Made by a program: the position numbers and the translations under genes. Positions 1 through 13,899 of a stretch of 64,000 bases of DNA are shown here, in pieces. Within the stretch, counting starts at the first letter, position 1. Every line of letters begins with the position of its first letter. The stretch covers positions 4,616,214-4,680,213 of the forward strand of contig VFFE01007215.1 of the NCBI GenBank assembly GCA_008921705.1, given 5' to 3'. This DNA is from Burhinus oedicnemus (lineage: Eukaryota > Chordata > Aves > Charadriiformes > Burhinidae). The notes under the pieces were generated by a model, which saw only the letters and a program-made list of their open reading frames with translations, had not been told where the DNA came from and searched no databases.

Positions 1-3000
1 CATGTATTGCAGCAACTTTTTATGAGTTGAAAGCCAACATTTTCTAAGGTAAGAAATCTAGTTTTAAAAGAAAAAGAAATAACTGTAGCAATGTCTTCAG
101 GAGTAGATGAATAGTTATTGCAGTGCCTCATGAAAAACAGGCAATTGCACATGGAAACACAAACAAGTGCATCTAAATATCTACTAACACTTGCAGTCTT
201 CTGCTAGGTGGGCACATCTGTGGCAACAGATAACACCCTTTTATGAGAATACAGACCCCAGCACTTCATTTTACAATGTGATGGGAAACAGTTTGAAACT
301 TTCTGCTGTGCATTTCCCTGTAAATGTCAGTAGTGGAGCACATATACCACCAACAGAAGATTTGGCCCTTACATGCATAAGACTGAAACTTTTTTATTTT
401 TAAAGTAGAATTGACATTTCTATCCTTGGACAGTTGAAAACGAGTGATGTTCAAAGGATCAAATGATCTTGCACTTACACTCGTGATAACAGAGCTGAAG
501 TCAGGCAAAATAACCTAGGCAAAATATGCGTTCTCACTAAAGGAGAACTAAGCATCCCTCTACCTGGCTAGCTATCTTCAGGTGGGCAGTTCCACAGACA
601 TGCAGTAATCCTATGTTACAATTAATTAATCTCTTTTACTAGTTCTAGATCTGCCCCAAAATTTGATCCAATATTTTATTTCCCTTCTTCTCCCCTACAT
701 AAATAAATGTTCTGAGTGGAGACATCTCACTCCCCAAAAAATCATTCATTGATATTGGGACTACAAAAAAAATTCTGAAAAGTTGAGTTGAAATATGTTT
801 TGCTACTCATTCACACACTTTTGGCCTGCAACTGTCATTCAGTTTGAGGATATCTGGGACTACGCAGAATGCAAAAAGGAGTTCCCACCTTCCTAGCAGA
901 AGCCATTTACACCAGTGTATTAGAGAATGTGCTATGGCTGTCTTGCCCCTTCTGTCAATGATTGTACGACTCAAGTCCCAGGATCTCAAAAATAAGGATT
1001 AGGAGGAAGGACATAGTTTGGGGAAAAGTACATTTTCCATCATACTTAACCACTTTTCATTGTATATTACATTAGTTTTGGAATGCAAGAGGATACTAGA
1101 CTCAAATAACTTTAAATCCTGCTGACCCTCGGCTATGTGTGAAGAAGAAAAAAAGTACGTCTAAGACACTTATTAACTACTGCAAGTATTTGATCAGCAG
1201 TTGGTGAAATCTGTCAGTCTGTATTTTTTTATGGCACTACTGCCTGCTAGACCAGCAAATCAAACTGTAACACACTAGCCATTTCCATCTTACTCAGAAT
1301 GCCTTCAAATATTTCCAGACTATGAAAAAATTCCCAGATGTAACCTTTTGGACATATTTTGCTAGATTATGCAAACTTTGTGCAAACTTGCCAAAATGTC
1401 TGATTTTTCCAACTGCATTATGACATTAAAAACCTGTATTACATTTACTGAAGAGCTTTCCTTTTTTTCCTCAGTTGGCCATCTTCTTCCATGCACATTT
1501 TTCACAAAATTCTCAGTTTATATTTGCCAGTCTGGGTCTCATTTTCTTATCCTCTGCTCCTCTTTGCAATTTCCTTTTTTGTGTTTTTTTTTTCTTCTTT
1601 TTTATTACTTGTCCCGAATACTCATAAGTTAATGTCATTTACTATTCAATTCTTATGTTGCCTGCTTCTCCTTCCATACCATTCATGAAAATGTTAGTTA
1701 AGATGCAGCTTCTTCAAGGACACCTGCTGCTCTCCTTATTGTCCTTCAATTATTATGGCTTATAAGGCTTTTTTTCTTGGTCCACAGAGCATTGTTCATA
1801 TTTAAAACAAAGTAAATTAATGTTCCATATCTATTTTCATAGGAATTGCTATCAAGTGTTTTCCTAAATTCTAAATACTTATCTCTTGTGGTTCTTCCAT
1901 GTACCGATTTCAAATTTTTTTCAAAAAGTGCAATATAATTTGTCTAGCATGATTTATTATCAATACTGCTAAATTTTCATGATTCTGTTACCCTCTAAAT
2001 CTGAAGTGATTTGATTTAAATGAGGCAGAGGACTCCTTTGCAAACCAAATTATAAAACAGCAGGGTATTAATTTTATTATTATTCAGAAATGAGTATTAT
2101 TGCAGATTCAGAAAATAGACTGGACACCTACTGCACAATGATCACCAGTGCCACATGCTGATGTGGCAGGAGGATGTATTCAGTCAGTTTCTTTTCACAG
2201 ACTTAGCTAGCACTTGTTAACTTCTTTCAGTTATCTTTTTTTCACTGTTCTTTAGAGGAAGTCTCACCAGTAACAGAAAGAGGTTCATTATAAAAAGTCA
2301 TGTAAAATCAAAGTGAGATACAGGGAAGCCATTCTTTAAAAAATTGCTGAAATCATTGGAATAACATTGTTTAACTCCCAAAATATTTTTTTTTCCTTCC
2401 AGTATAATTCTGTAGTATTTGTATGCACAACACTTCTGAGGTACCTCCAACCAGCCCAGGAAAGGGCCCAGATTTTTTAAATGGCTCATCGTTTGTTTTT
2501 TGGGGTTTTTTTTTGGTGCTCAAACTCAGCGAAGTGTGTTTTTTTCTTAATGTGTGATTCTTCAGAAATGCACAGTGCTCATCCTTTCAAAATAAGTGCT
2601 CTAAAGCAAGTGAAATTTGCCACCCAAAAATTAAAGGGCCCAAAAATAAATGCTCACCTTTGAAAACCCCATCTGATACAATTATAAGCAATTATAAAAC
2701 TATTGAAAAGTGGCTAGCTAGCAATAGCGTTTTCAACACTGTAGCTCAAGATTCCTGACCAAGATGTGTATTGAGATATCTTAGATTTTAATGGAGTTGT
2801 AATGAGCTATAACAACAGTAATACTTACTGCCTATGAAGGCACTAAAATGTTGACAATTACCTTTCCCAAGCAATTAACTACAACACAATATTAATCCAA
2901 TAGTGATATTTAATACACAAAAAGAAAACTGTAAGGGCATATTTTCAAGACATACTCTGAATATTTTTCTTCAGACTGCCTCAGATTTATTCTAGTATCA

Positions 3001-3510
3001 ATAGTTACATTGAAATGAAAATTAATAATTAGTGATAGAAGTTCACTGCAGGAAAATCAACTCTGCCACATGCTGCTTGTGAAATATTAGTTTAAATACT
3101 CAGTTCTTATCAACCAGTATGAACAATAAATCACAGAACACTTCACAGATGATGTAAACTGTCAAATAAGAGTAAATATATTCATTGCTTTAACCTTCAT
3201 AATTACCTGTGTGTTCTCATATATTAATTCTCATAACTCTCACTACCTGGGCAATTGTTTAAACAGAAGTTTATATACAAAGCTACGATATATCTTGAGA
3301 ATTTAGAGTTGAGAAGTCATTCAGTAGGGCTAAAATCTTAGTCTTCCCTAGCTAGGTATAACTTCAGAAGTCTTTCCACTGAACTGTAGGAGTCAACATG
3401 TCTCGGGAAGAAGGTGGTATGCTTAAGACACGCCAAAACAGCCATTGATCTAGTTGTGCCACTGAGTTGGTTTTCATGTGCTCTTCTTCATGGTATTTCA
3501 TTTATTTATT
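1..3510. other. AT-rich non-coding stretch, no gene seen
   Basis: This is unique-looking AT-rich DNA. Open frames here are all under 90 codons, have no recognisable domain and are what chance gives at this base composition. A T-rich low-complexity tract lies at about 1571-1606. I see no repeat family, RNA gene or convincing splice-bounded exon in the stretch. Confidence 0.6.
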
Positions 3511-3595
3511 ATTTCATTTCTCTACCTGCAAAAGAGGGACACTAATACTGGCCTTCTGTAAAATGCTTTGGGACTTAAGTACAAGAAATATAATA
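3511..3595 (+). repeat. MIR/L2-like ancient repeat remnant
   Basis: The segment carries the order of words seen in the 3' part of ancient amniote SINE/LINE tails. It has a 'ctacctgcaaaagagggaca'-type block (counterpart of the family's 'catctgtaaaatggggata'), then a 'gtaaaatgctttgggactt' block matching the usual 'gtaaagcgctttgagat' motif. This is recognition by eye against known family words, not an alignment. The copy is short and strongly diverged, so MIR and L2 cannot be separated. Confidence 0.45.
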
Positions 3596-4267
3596 AAGTC
3601 TAGCTATTATTTATCATGGCCCATTCTTATATCACATATAAGTCAAATCCAGAAATACTTACAGATTAGTAGATAGACCCACTTTTGTAAGTCTTGAATA
3701 TCAGAAGATGTAGCAGTTGTTCTGTATTATTAGAAAAAAAGATGAACAGATAGAGCAGAAAATAAATCACACTTGTTTCTTCTCCTTGTAAGAAGTCTCT
3801 ATGCATCTTTCTACAAGGACTGACTGACAATTCAGCCATTTCCATCCTTCTGGACCTCAGCCTTTACAAATGCCATTCACTCTGTATCTTCATTCACAAA
3901 AATATTAGAAAATATTTAGACATATTCAATATACAGACATTCCAGCAACACATCTCCAGATTATAGACAGAGAAATGTACAATGCAAACTGAGTTTGATT
4001 TGAGAGTATACAATGGTTTACGGAATATTTTCAGTAAGGGTGACAAATATTTTCACGTTGCAGTGTGTTGTTTCAGAATTAATGCATTCAGAAGAAACAT
4101 TAACTGGAGGTCCTATATTTTATAGGGTGTAAGCCAGCAAGCAGCATACTTTACTTCCATTTCCATCTTGGACTGTTTGCTTTCCCCAACCAGCCTCCAC
4201 ACACAGCAGTAATCCATATTAATAGGAAGATGCAGTCTGAGTGGTGGTGTTCCCTTTTACCTTTCAG
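3596..4267. other. Non-coding stretch, nothing recognised
   Basis: AT-rich sequence between the SINE-like remnant and the exon candidate at 4268. No repeat, RNA gene or open frame of note. Confidence 0.5.
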
Positions 4268-4346
4268 GAGGTTTTTCAAGACAGGCTGTAATCAGGGGCA
4301 GTGCCTTGCAGATCCACCCCCGGAGCCCCACAAGTGGGATGTGCAG
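4268..4346 (+). other. Candidate internal exon (79 nt), gene unknown
   Basis: A pyrimidine-rich stretch ending in 'cttttacctttcag' directly precedes position 4268, and a good donor ('CAG|gtaagc') follows position 4346, so the 79-nt segment looks like an internal exon on the + strand. Two of its three frames are open. One reads from the second base with cysteines, a proline triplet and a terminal WDVQ. The other reads from the third base. The first frame contains a TAA. The block is more GC-rich than its surroundings. I do not recognise the peptide in either frame, and splice-like signals of this quality also occur by chance in 64 kb. It could equally be a non-coding RNA exon or nothing. Confidence 0.25.
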
Positions 4347-5159
4347 GTAAGCAGCAGCCACCTCGTGAATGTTTTATAACAGCATTGCCAGTGGTATTTA
4401 CATTATTTTTACATAGATCTACACCTTCATAGTGAATAAAAACAAGAGCTGTTCAGACATAAGTGGCATATTTACACATTAAAACAGCGGGAGCCTGCAA
4501 CAGATGAGCATACTGCTTTCATGCCAGCCCGGCTCATTGTGATGCTTGCTGAGAAGATCTTCAAGGTATGCCGTTGCCAGTTCTATCTGACTTTGACCAT
4601 CTACAGTCAGTTAATCCCACCTGAATCCTTTCCCTCTTGTAGGATTGACTACTTTGTGTTCACAGAGATATGCAGTCACAGCAGATCTCAGACTAACAGA
4701 TCAATTCCAATTAAAGCTTCATTTTCATAGTGTGTGGTGCAGAAAAGGGAAAAGAAGCAGATATAAAATAACTTATTCTTCTCTTCATATGCATTTGGGA
4801 AATCATGCAATGCAGGTCCAGAACAGGTAGTTTTCTTCTAAGACGGTATAAGGCATTGGGCTGGATCAGAGTTGTTCCCACCTTATTCATTCCAGTGTCT
4901 CTTTTACAAGTGAGAGTGTGCATGGTAATATCAGGCTCTGATATCTTGACATAGTATCTACTTTGTGGGAGGATGTGTCAAAATAGAAGGTCTAAGTCTC
5001 CACTGTGAAATTTCCCTTGTTAAGAAAATGGCTAACAATTTTCTACATAACATTTCTCTGTTGCTTTCTCTCTCAAGTTTGTTAAGAGCAGACATGTATT
5101 AGAGCCTTCAGAAGCACTGGGTTTTGGCAGATTCATATTTCTTTGTGAAGCTCTTCACA
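4347..5159. other. Non-coding stretch, nothing recognised
   Basis: No open frame above about 70 codons, no repeat and no RNA gene seen. A second donor-like 'AAG|gtatgc' occurs near 4564 but lacks a matching acceptor, so it is not called as an exon. Confidence 0.5.
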
Positions 5160-5560
5160 CTGGCAATTAGTCAGGAGGGACAGGGAAGAGCAACTTAAGG
5201 GTACCTCTTGTGGAATGAGACACAGAACTATAAAAAGAAATAAAGAAAAGGAGACGAGAGACAAATGTGAAGGCAGGAATGAGGGAATAAGGAAAGACCT
5301 GGAAAACAGAGAAAGACAAAGATGAATCATGGTAGGGATTCATAAGGAAAACTTGAAAAATTAAATAAAGGAGAGGAATGTAGAGAAAAATATTATAAAC
5401 CACGGGGCGTGCAGAGACACAGGGAGAAAAGAAAGAAAAAACAAGAAACGAAAAAGTATATGAGAAGGGATACATAAAACAGAAATAAAAGTTTCTTTGA
5501 GGCTGGGTTCTGTAGATTAGGAAAAAGAAGAAGAAACTAAGCAAGCGAATGTGTGCAGAC
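5160..5560 (+). repeat. Purine-rich (GA-rich) low-complexity tract
   Basis: About 400 nt in which the + strand is dominated by A and G, with many aaag, agaga and gaaa words. The opposite strand is therefore a polypyrimidine tract, which explains a 125-codon Ser/Phe/Leu-rich open frame there. Such mirror-symmetric purine runs can form triplex structures, but no function is shown by the sequence alone. Confidence 0.7.
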
Positions 5561-8500
5561 TAAATGAGCGCTCTCAGAAGCAGGGATATGATGGCTGCCT
5601 TTAGCAAATACATGGCACTCTAATCCTAAGTAGATACTGCCAGGAGCCTTAAAACTTGCCTGAAATAAAGCTTCAGGCCAGATGATGGAGAGAAACTCAG
5701 GTATGTATCCTTAATGTATGATCTTCCTTTGACTGCAAATGATGATAATGCATGAAGATATGACCCTTTCCACAGCACCTGATACTGCAGTCATAGAAAT
5801 CTGGCAGCACTGCCTCACCAATACAACATTGAGATGATTTTGTTCTTTCTTTTCCAGTGATTTTTAGCCTATTATCCTTCTATTTCTAAACCCTTCATTT
5901 GCTGATTACCATAAATTTCCCATAGCACCTTCCATAATAACCCAATATAAATAAAAGCAACGGGATATGAAAATTAGGGAAGAGAAACAGAACTGGAATC
6001 ATATAAAATAATCATATCCTCCTCCCTACAGAGAGCAAAAAGCAAAATTAATCTTTTGTTGTGTGCATCTGGGAACTTTGATAATATGGTCAAAAAAACA
6101 CTTTTACATAAGTTTATCTCTTAACTGATTAAGTAATACAGAAATACCATCATGCATAGGGAAAGAGTGTATTTAAAATGGACAAAAGCCAAAGCTAACT
6201 GTTTTTAAAACAGCAGTTTTAAAACAGTACCAAAATCTTCTAATTCTGCGTGATGTTTCAGATAGCTATAGAGATTTTTTTTCCACTAAATGTGTCAGGT
6301 CTTTTCCAGTTCTTCCTCCCTTTCTCGTCTCCTCTCCCAAATGGGAGTGGAGAGATATGGAAACTGGGCAGAAAAAGAATAACTGTCTTTATGCAGAGAT
6401 GTGCTCTTATCAGAGCTGAAATAAAGAAATGAACTGCCATTTTCATCCTAAAAAAAAGTAGGAAGTATAGGCACACATTTCTCACGAGAGTCTCAACTCA
6501 AGTTTGGAAAAAGCATTCAGCTAACCATATCATAATGCTGAGAATCACTGCACCTAATTGTCAGGAAAGTTTGAGTTTATTCTTCCCCCTTTACTCCTCC
6601 CTTCCTACTAACCATGAATCTACTATTATCATGACTTGCACGTAAATCTGAAGATGAATTAAAAAGCATGGCATGATTGCCAAGCATATCCATCCCAACA
6701 AAACACATTTTTCAGATTTAGGACTCTGCCTGGGAGAGAAATAGGTATCTATCAAGGGCTGTGAATTTCAGCAAGAGTAGCTGACTATAGCAGCAAGTGA
6801 AGAAGTGCAGAGAAATATCTTCTGGATCACAATGATGAATTTCTCCATGTTTATAGACTTCCAATACATTAAAATTATTTGCTTCCCTATATGTCCAAGT
6901 AAAGACTGCTCACTACTCGCCTTTGAGAGAAAGGGCTCAAATGAATAGAAACATGACTAGTACTAATTCAGAAATCCTGGACAAGTTAATGGGCTTCCTT
7001 TTTTTCCAAGTAATACTTCCATGCAGGGATGTGTGTTGGCAAAGTTTGCCCTTTGGAAGTGCTATATTTTTCCCTACATATAATTATCCTCTTATATAGA
7101 CACTTCAGTAGGTTATGGCAGGCATAAAGCCTGCATGTTTGCATGAGACGCTGTACTCCTACTGCTCTGAAACTACAACATACAAGGCCACTTTTAAAAT
7201 CTTGTGAGCTCCTTAAAGTCAACTTGTATCTATTTGTTTACACAATGAATGCACAAAGGATGTGCCTACCAGCCAAAGTCACACAAAATTCAAGGATAAG
7301 TTCAAATGAGAAATCAACTGCTGTTTTAGTATTCCAGGGTAGTTACAATTTGGATAGATTGGCAAGAAATCTTGTCCTTCCTCCCTCTGTAAAAGAGTTC
7401 AACCACAAATGAGCTATCTACAAGTCAGACACATCAAATCTGATGTCCTCTCCAGTGAAAACATATTACTCTAAATCACCTTTTGCTTCTAAAAATATAA
7501 AATATATTAAAAAATTAAAAATTATAAAATTTCTGTGGTGGTTGTACAAAAGGTATGTCATCCATATTGTCTCAATGTAAATTTTCCATTATTCAGAATA
7601 ATGAAAACCAAAATAAACTGCAGTTTGTTTTCCTAAATATTTCATGACTGTCTGCTGTCATGGTTTTCCTTTTAAAATGTAGTTGTCACTAAAGGCATGC
7701 TCCATTCAATTACACAAGCCAGCTTTCTTGGAAGCATGAGATACTTCCTGGTTCTACAGAACGTGAGAGCCAAACTGTGCTCTTTTCTTTGCAATATCCA
7801 GAGTGTATTTTCTAACATCTAAAGTTAGAAGCAGTATCCAAAACACTACAATATATCTACTTAAACAATTGAATGAATGCCAAATTCCTAATAAAAATCT
7901 CAGGTCCAAAGGTTCTGCCTAAATCAGCTCATTTGTTTTATTTTGCTTTGGCCCTCAGAAGAACTGGGGAGCAAATAATAGACCGTTGTGCCAGAAGAAA
8001 TCTTTTGAAAGCATGGAGTATTCAAATGTTTGTTGCATGAGGATGTGGTAGACACCATAAAGGTGCTTGCCACAAGAGAACTGTGCATATGAATCTTTAA
8101 TTCCTCCCTCAGTGGTTGGATTTTCTGTGGAGGAGATTCAGAGAAATTCCCCAAACTAATTAAGCAGACATCCAGCATTATTAAGTTTTGTCCTGCGAGG
8201 CACAGAAAAGAACAGTCTGATCTTAGCACTGCACAGCAACTGGGAAACAGAGCAGCACTGCTTCAAACCCATCTCTGCTCAGTGGTGTCTGAAAAGCATT
8301 TGCAATTGACTGCTAACAGTGACTCGCATTAAATGGGTCGGTTGGCCGCATTTTAAAGAATTAGTCATGTAAGATTTCTGGAGGGGTATGATTTTCACAG
8401 TGTGCTGGGATATATTCCGTCAGGTTTGAGTCTGGTCCATATTACAAAAACACTTTCATAAATGAGCAAACTAGTACCCATGCCTTAGGAAGAGCAAAGG

Positions 8501-11500
8501 ACTGAAAAATCTGAGATGGAATTGTCTTATGGTAATTCCTGTAGGTCACAATAGAAGTGGCAGGGGAAAGTTTGCTTTTTTTCTTCCTAACCCACTCACA
8601 TGCAAATATGTTAATTCATTCTCCACAGCCAAAGCATTTTATTTAATGAAGAATTTATGTGGGAAAAAAGAAAAAAACAGCTGGAAACAGAGAACAGAAT
8701 TAAGACTTTTTTCTTTGTGGATAAAGGGCAAAGTTTACCTACACAGAACTGCTTGTAGTTGCACAGAAAAACAAGAGTGTGAAAAATGGAAGGGGAAAAG
8801 GATTGTGTGGTGGAAGGGGAAAGTAGCATTCATTGCTGATTTAGGGTCCAGTTTCAATTTGTGTAAAACTCCCTTCAATAAGTTTGCCTTATTAAGATGA
8901 TTCAGTAAAAGTCCAGAATGTTAACCTAATGGAAATAATTTGATTACATTTTGTTAGATTTTCCCATTAATAATATTGACTTTTAGTGGCTTTCTTAATT
9001 AGACATTAATGGGAACATAAAACAAATTAGTAACAGACTCACCAGTTTAAGCTTGGAAGGCTTATGGACTTACAGCTAAGAGTAAAAACAGTTCCCAGAG
9101 GTACCTTCTCAGGTTTTGTTGGGAAAACACACTTCATGGCATCACTGGAGAGGAATTTTTGGGAAATGGTCTCATGGGTTGCATTTTCATGTTCATATTT
9201 CTAAACTTGACCATTCAAATGCCTCTCTCTTTAGTGTTGGATTAGCCACTGCAGACATAGACTTGTGACGTAAGCCCATGCTATATGTTTTCTAAATTTA
9301 AGTTTGGGAAAGCTGAAAATCTCAACTGGTTTGTTAACTGTTCCCTGTCAGTATCAGGGAGTTCTGTTATTTCTGTGGAGGGCTTTGTGCTTTCCCTCAG
9401 CAGTACTGCCAGCAGTGTAGAACTTCCTTGGAAAAATTCTTGGAAGTTCATACAACAGTGTGAGAACTGTTTTAGATAAAGAGCAGCAACCCATCTGCTC
9501 AGCTTTCTAGTTGGTCTCTTTCTTGTTGTCCGTATCTTGCTCAAAGCAGTATTGAAAATAAATGAAATTTTGCTGCTGTTGCTGCAGCTGCAGCTGCAGT
9601 TTCTTCCAAGAGAATCTTGTCTTCAGCACCTGATCAGCAAATCCAGTTTAGCAATGTCTATTAAGAAATACTTTCAGCACCTCTAGATAGGCACAAGCTA
9701 CATAAAAACCACAGATTTTAGGACATAGTCAGGGCACTGTGATATTTGCTTCACCAAATGAGTAACATGTCTAGTGCTTTTTCTTTTAATATTCACATAT
9801 CTGTATTTGAAGTTCACCTATGCGCATGCATAAATCTGAAGCAGAGGGCTGTTATATCTTACCTTAATGTGTAAATGCGGCCTAACAGACTTCACTGTAA
9901 TTACTGATGTTCTTTAGTAAAGAAGTGCCTAAAGCACTGTATCTGAATGTGGCCTGCAGGAATTCTGGTAGGATTCTCACAGTCTAATCTTTTTGGATAT
10001 GACTATTCCCAAATGCACTCATAATTACTTTTTTCCATATACTTTCTGTCAAATCTCATTTTTCGGTCATGTTTTGCTTTTCTTCTCCATACTGCATAAG
10101 TCAGAATGTCACTCAGAGGAACATGCTACATTCTTCCACAGACCAAGACGATTCCCTCCTTACTACCACTTTTTGATACCTGGATAATCAGATGTGTCTG
10201 TTTGTTCCTATGAATAACCAGTCTGATAGGTTTTCAAAATGAAGGGAGAAAATCCTGTTCCTTAATTTATGTTCCTGGAGTTGGAGTGGCTTACCATGAA
10301 AGGAAGACATTTGACTGATAGGGATATTTCTGGAATTATTTTTTATTGAAAAATCATGAGGAAAGGAGAGGGAAAAACTTAGTGACCATCCATGACTCTA
10401 TTGAGTCTCAAGTGCTCCAGAAAAACAAGACACATTGGACTGATGTTTTCTACCTCCCAATTTGTTAAATATTTGCTCTTGAGTGGATTTTCCACAGCTG
10501 TCTCTTTTTGCACTTGATCTTCTTGCTTGATATCGGCCCATCAAATGCAGTCTCAGCACAATGCTGCTCAGCTGCTATATGTGCCCTTCAGTCTTCTTTA
10601 ATTGAAGCACAGTTTGCACTCTTTACAGGGATTCCACAAGGACAAAATTTGTGCAGGCAAAATGCCAGAGCAATCTTCACTGGAAAGCCAGATGTTTCAT
10701 TTCATCGGTTGGCTAGCTGGCAAGGTTTTACCAAGGAAGAAAAGGAGAGATCTGGGCCTTTTTCTTAAATCAGACTCAGAGTTAATTCACTACTAAGTTA
10801 GTAACCTCAGATTTTGAAATGAATTGTTTTTTCACCATTCATTTGGAATGACTTTGAAAGCAAAACAAGAAAAGCCCATCAAAATAATTGTAATGCTGGG
10901 TAAAAATAAAGAATTCCAGTGAGGCTTTGAACACCTTATAAATTTCTTCTCAGTGAAGACATTCGTAAAGAACACATACAGCAAAATGCTGTCATCTGAA
11001 TAAAAAAAAAAAATGACAGTTGTGCTTGTTAATTATGTTTGTTTTTCTTATGACTAATTTATTAAGGACAATTGAGAAAGCTAAAGCATTTGAACTGATT
11101 TTCCATTTGTTTGGCTATTAAAGTTCCTCTGTGAAATGTATGTTTATTTAAAGTATCTCCAGCTACCCATTTACAATGCATTTGTTAAATTAGTTAAGAG
11201 ACTTTAATTGGGCATTAGGGATTTGTTGTGCTATTCCCAAATCCTTTTACTAAAAATACATGAGAACAGTGAGCAATTTATTTATAACCTTGTTATATTA
11301 GGCCATTACCAACATCAGAATTTTTTCTTAATATGTTTTTAATTTGCATTGACAAAATTCAAGCCATGTTTGCTTTTTTTCTATTTTTAATAGATCAGCC
11401 TGCAAACTGTTTCTGGTTAAATACAGTGGAACCACCTGTTATATTTGGAACAGTGTTAATAGAAGCGGATTCCAGAAAAAAAGCAACAATATTGAATCAG

Positions 11501-13899
11501 CAATAGAGAATACTGTCTTTCTCTCTTTTGTATCCCATTAAGATCATTTGAGCAGTTAACTATATTTGAGATTATAAATGCACTGTACTACATTGTCATT
11601 ATCATCAAATATTCACTTACTTATTTCGATCAGATCCTAGGCACTTCGTACCAAGTAAAACACAGCACACCAATAAAACTCCTATTACAATGCTTTGTTT
11701 TGTGACTGGCCTATTCTCACCATCATACTGAGCTATTCTCCCAGACCTCGACATCCCAGTATCAGACCTATGTGTGCAAACCTCTTCCATAAGACAAGGA
11801 AAAGGGGTTTTTTTTAGAACCCTTAGCTTAAAAAAGGCTAGTTTCACCCAAACAAATGGGAAGAAAAGACAATATTTCCAGCATCTTGGCTTGAGTTCTA
11901 ATCATCAGGATTTCTCCATAGTGCAGAAGCCTAGATCTGTTTTGTTTGCCTCAGGTGTTAGATAAATAGGGATTATTTACAGGGTGGGGTTTTTTACAGA
12001 TTTCCAGATTGTTTTTTTTATTTACAGTACTCTCCCCATACCATCCTATCAAAGTTCAGTATGTTGTCTACAACGTATTCTGAAAAGAAACAGAAACTTG
12101 GTCTTGCATTTTCGTGCAAAAAAATGAAGAAAATATCTATGAACCTTTATGTTTTCTCTTAAATAACTTAGTTGGCCAACAGGCAGCAATATATGGTGGA
12201 GGGGTATAGACTTGGCTTAAGCAGAGGTAACCTGGGAATTCTGTCTGAGCTAAAGGTCTTGGACCTGGGAGAACAGATAATGGTGAGTTTCCAGAATTTC
12301 AGTTCCCCATCTCGTCTATAAGGCTTCCTGCTTGGACATTACAGGTTTCCAGATGTTTTTGTTTTGGTTTTTTTTTTTTTTACTCCCCTTCTTTCATTAA
12401 ACAATCCTAAAAATCAAACTACCTCCACAGAAAAGAAAGATATTTTAATGTTTTGGGGTTTTTAACCAAAGACCATTCTAACTGGTGAACGCCCAAAGGA
12501 GTAAACTATGTACCACGCATTTAACTAGAGAAAAGTTCATAGATTAAGCCCTTCCTTTTTTGAAGTCAGTGCGGGATTTGAAAACCGTTCCTACTGAAGT
12601 GAATTACACATATAATGTGGCTGAATATGCTGGAATTTAAATATGCTATCTCCTAAATAGTCAGTAAAAGAAATAACCTTCGTGTCCCTGTAAAACTTCA
12701 GCAATAACATAAGCAAGGATTTTGACCAATTTGCATATATTACTAGAGGAAATTCTTCCACTTTAACATCAATTTTAAGTTCAAAGCAGAGACTCTAAGA
12801 AGAAGGAACCACATTCAAAGTTTCAGCCCTCCATTAGCCTATTCATTGCCGGGGTCAAAAGGTAGCGATGGGGATTCAAATGGCCCTCTGAGATAAGGAT
12901 GTCTGCACTCCTCTTCAGACAGGGCATTCATATCCAAGGTCAAGTTATTCCTAAACTAAAGTCTTAGTGTTAGAACAACATCATACAGGCAGATCTCTGC
13001 GCTCGCCCACAGCCAAGGGAAAGTCATTGGACCGCTATGCCGAGAAAAGTGGTTCGTTCCCACGAAACTGCATGTAATTAAATGTTTCAACTTTCCAGAA
13101 CTAATTTTTTCTGTCTTGCTAAATCCAGTTGCTTTAACATAATTTTCACTCCTGCTGACACTGATCCCTTGTGATGTGATGAGTGAGTAAGTTAACAGCT
13201 GTAAATGTTAACAAGTAATTTATTTAAGCTGTTACAGAAGTCAGACTGCTTTCATGGTATGAGAAATCAACACCATACTCTCTATGCCAAATATTTTTAC
13301 TGAACATAATGTTGTATGAAGCTTGAGTTGTTTTCCATAGCCCAGAGAAGAGCATTTTGTTATTATACAAAAAAATTGCTGTCATTTTTTGAAGGACTGC
13401 ATAACCCTGGTACATGAGAAGTGTCCTGAACTGGTACAAATTAGTATAAATGAGTCCATATCAGTGGAGCCATTCCAATTTAAACTGGCTGACATCCTGA
13501 CTAAATACGTATTGTTTAGCGAGAAACAAAACACTAAGAAACACAAAATACTTCAGCAGGGGATATAAAAGAGGGGGAGCACAATCATACATATACACTC
13601 TCCTGTCATCCTATAAAATGCATGTAAGATAATGTTTCTTCCTTTTTTCCTGCAAATTATCTAATCAATCTCTAATCAAAGAGCTATCCTCGCTTGTCAG
13701 TCGAATGCCATACCTTTCCCCTTACTCTGAGAGCCTACGATTAATAACACTGTGCGTGTAGAGCCAAGTACTTCTTGAAAGACCAGAAATTCTTTCTGCT
13801 CAATTTGGATCTGGTCTGATTTTCAAAATCTGTTCAAAAAAGTTTTACCTAGGTTAAAACCTTTATTTTTTAAGAGTGCTCCAAACACATGGAAATAAA
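5561..13899. other. Non-coding AT-rich stretch with minor low-complexity tracts
   Basis: No gene or transposon recognised. Small features: a head-to-tail pair of 'ttttaaaacag' words at about 6200-6230; a very A/T-rich patch at about 7485-7530; a CTG/CAG-like run at about 9571-9600 that is also palindromic; and a T14 run at 12368-12381. Open frames up to 123 codons (for example 8529-8900 on +) have no motif and low-complexity composition, and I treat them as chance. Confidence 0.55.
9571..9600 (+). repeat. Short CTG/CAG trinucleotide run
   Basis: An imperfect run of CTG and TTG triplets passes into three 'ctgcag' units, so the right half is self-complementary. It is a short microsatellite not associated with an open frame of interest. 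Confidence 0.6.

Noticed and set aside
5167..5544. 125-codon Ser/Phe/Leu-rich frame on the − strand
   Set aside because: It is the complement of the purine-rich low-complexity tract, whose composition suppresses stop codons. The protein looks membrane-like only because of polypyrimidine codons.
9571..9600. CTG/CAG run as a possible coding polyglutamine or polyalanine tract
   Set aside because: No open frame with codon-like character extends around it; it is a short non-coding microsatellite.
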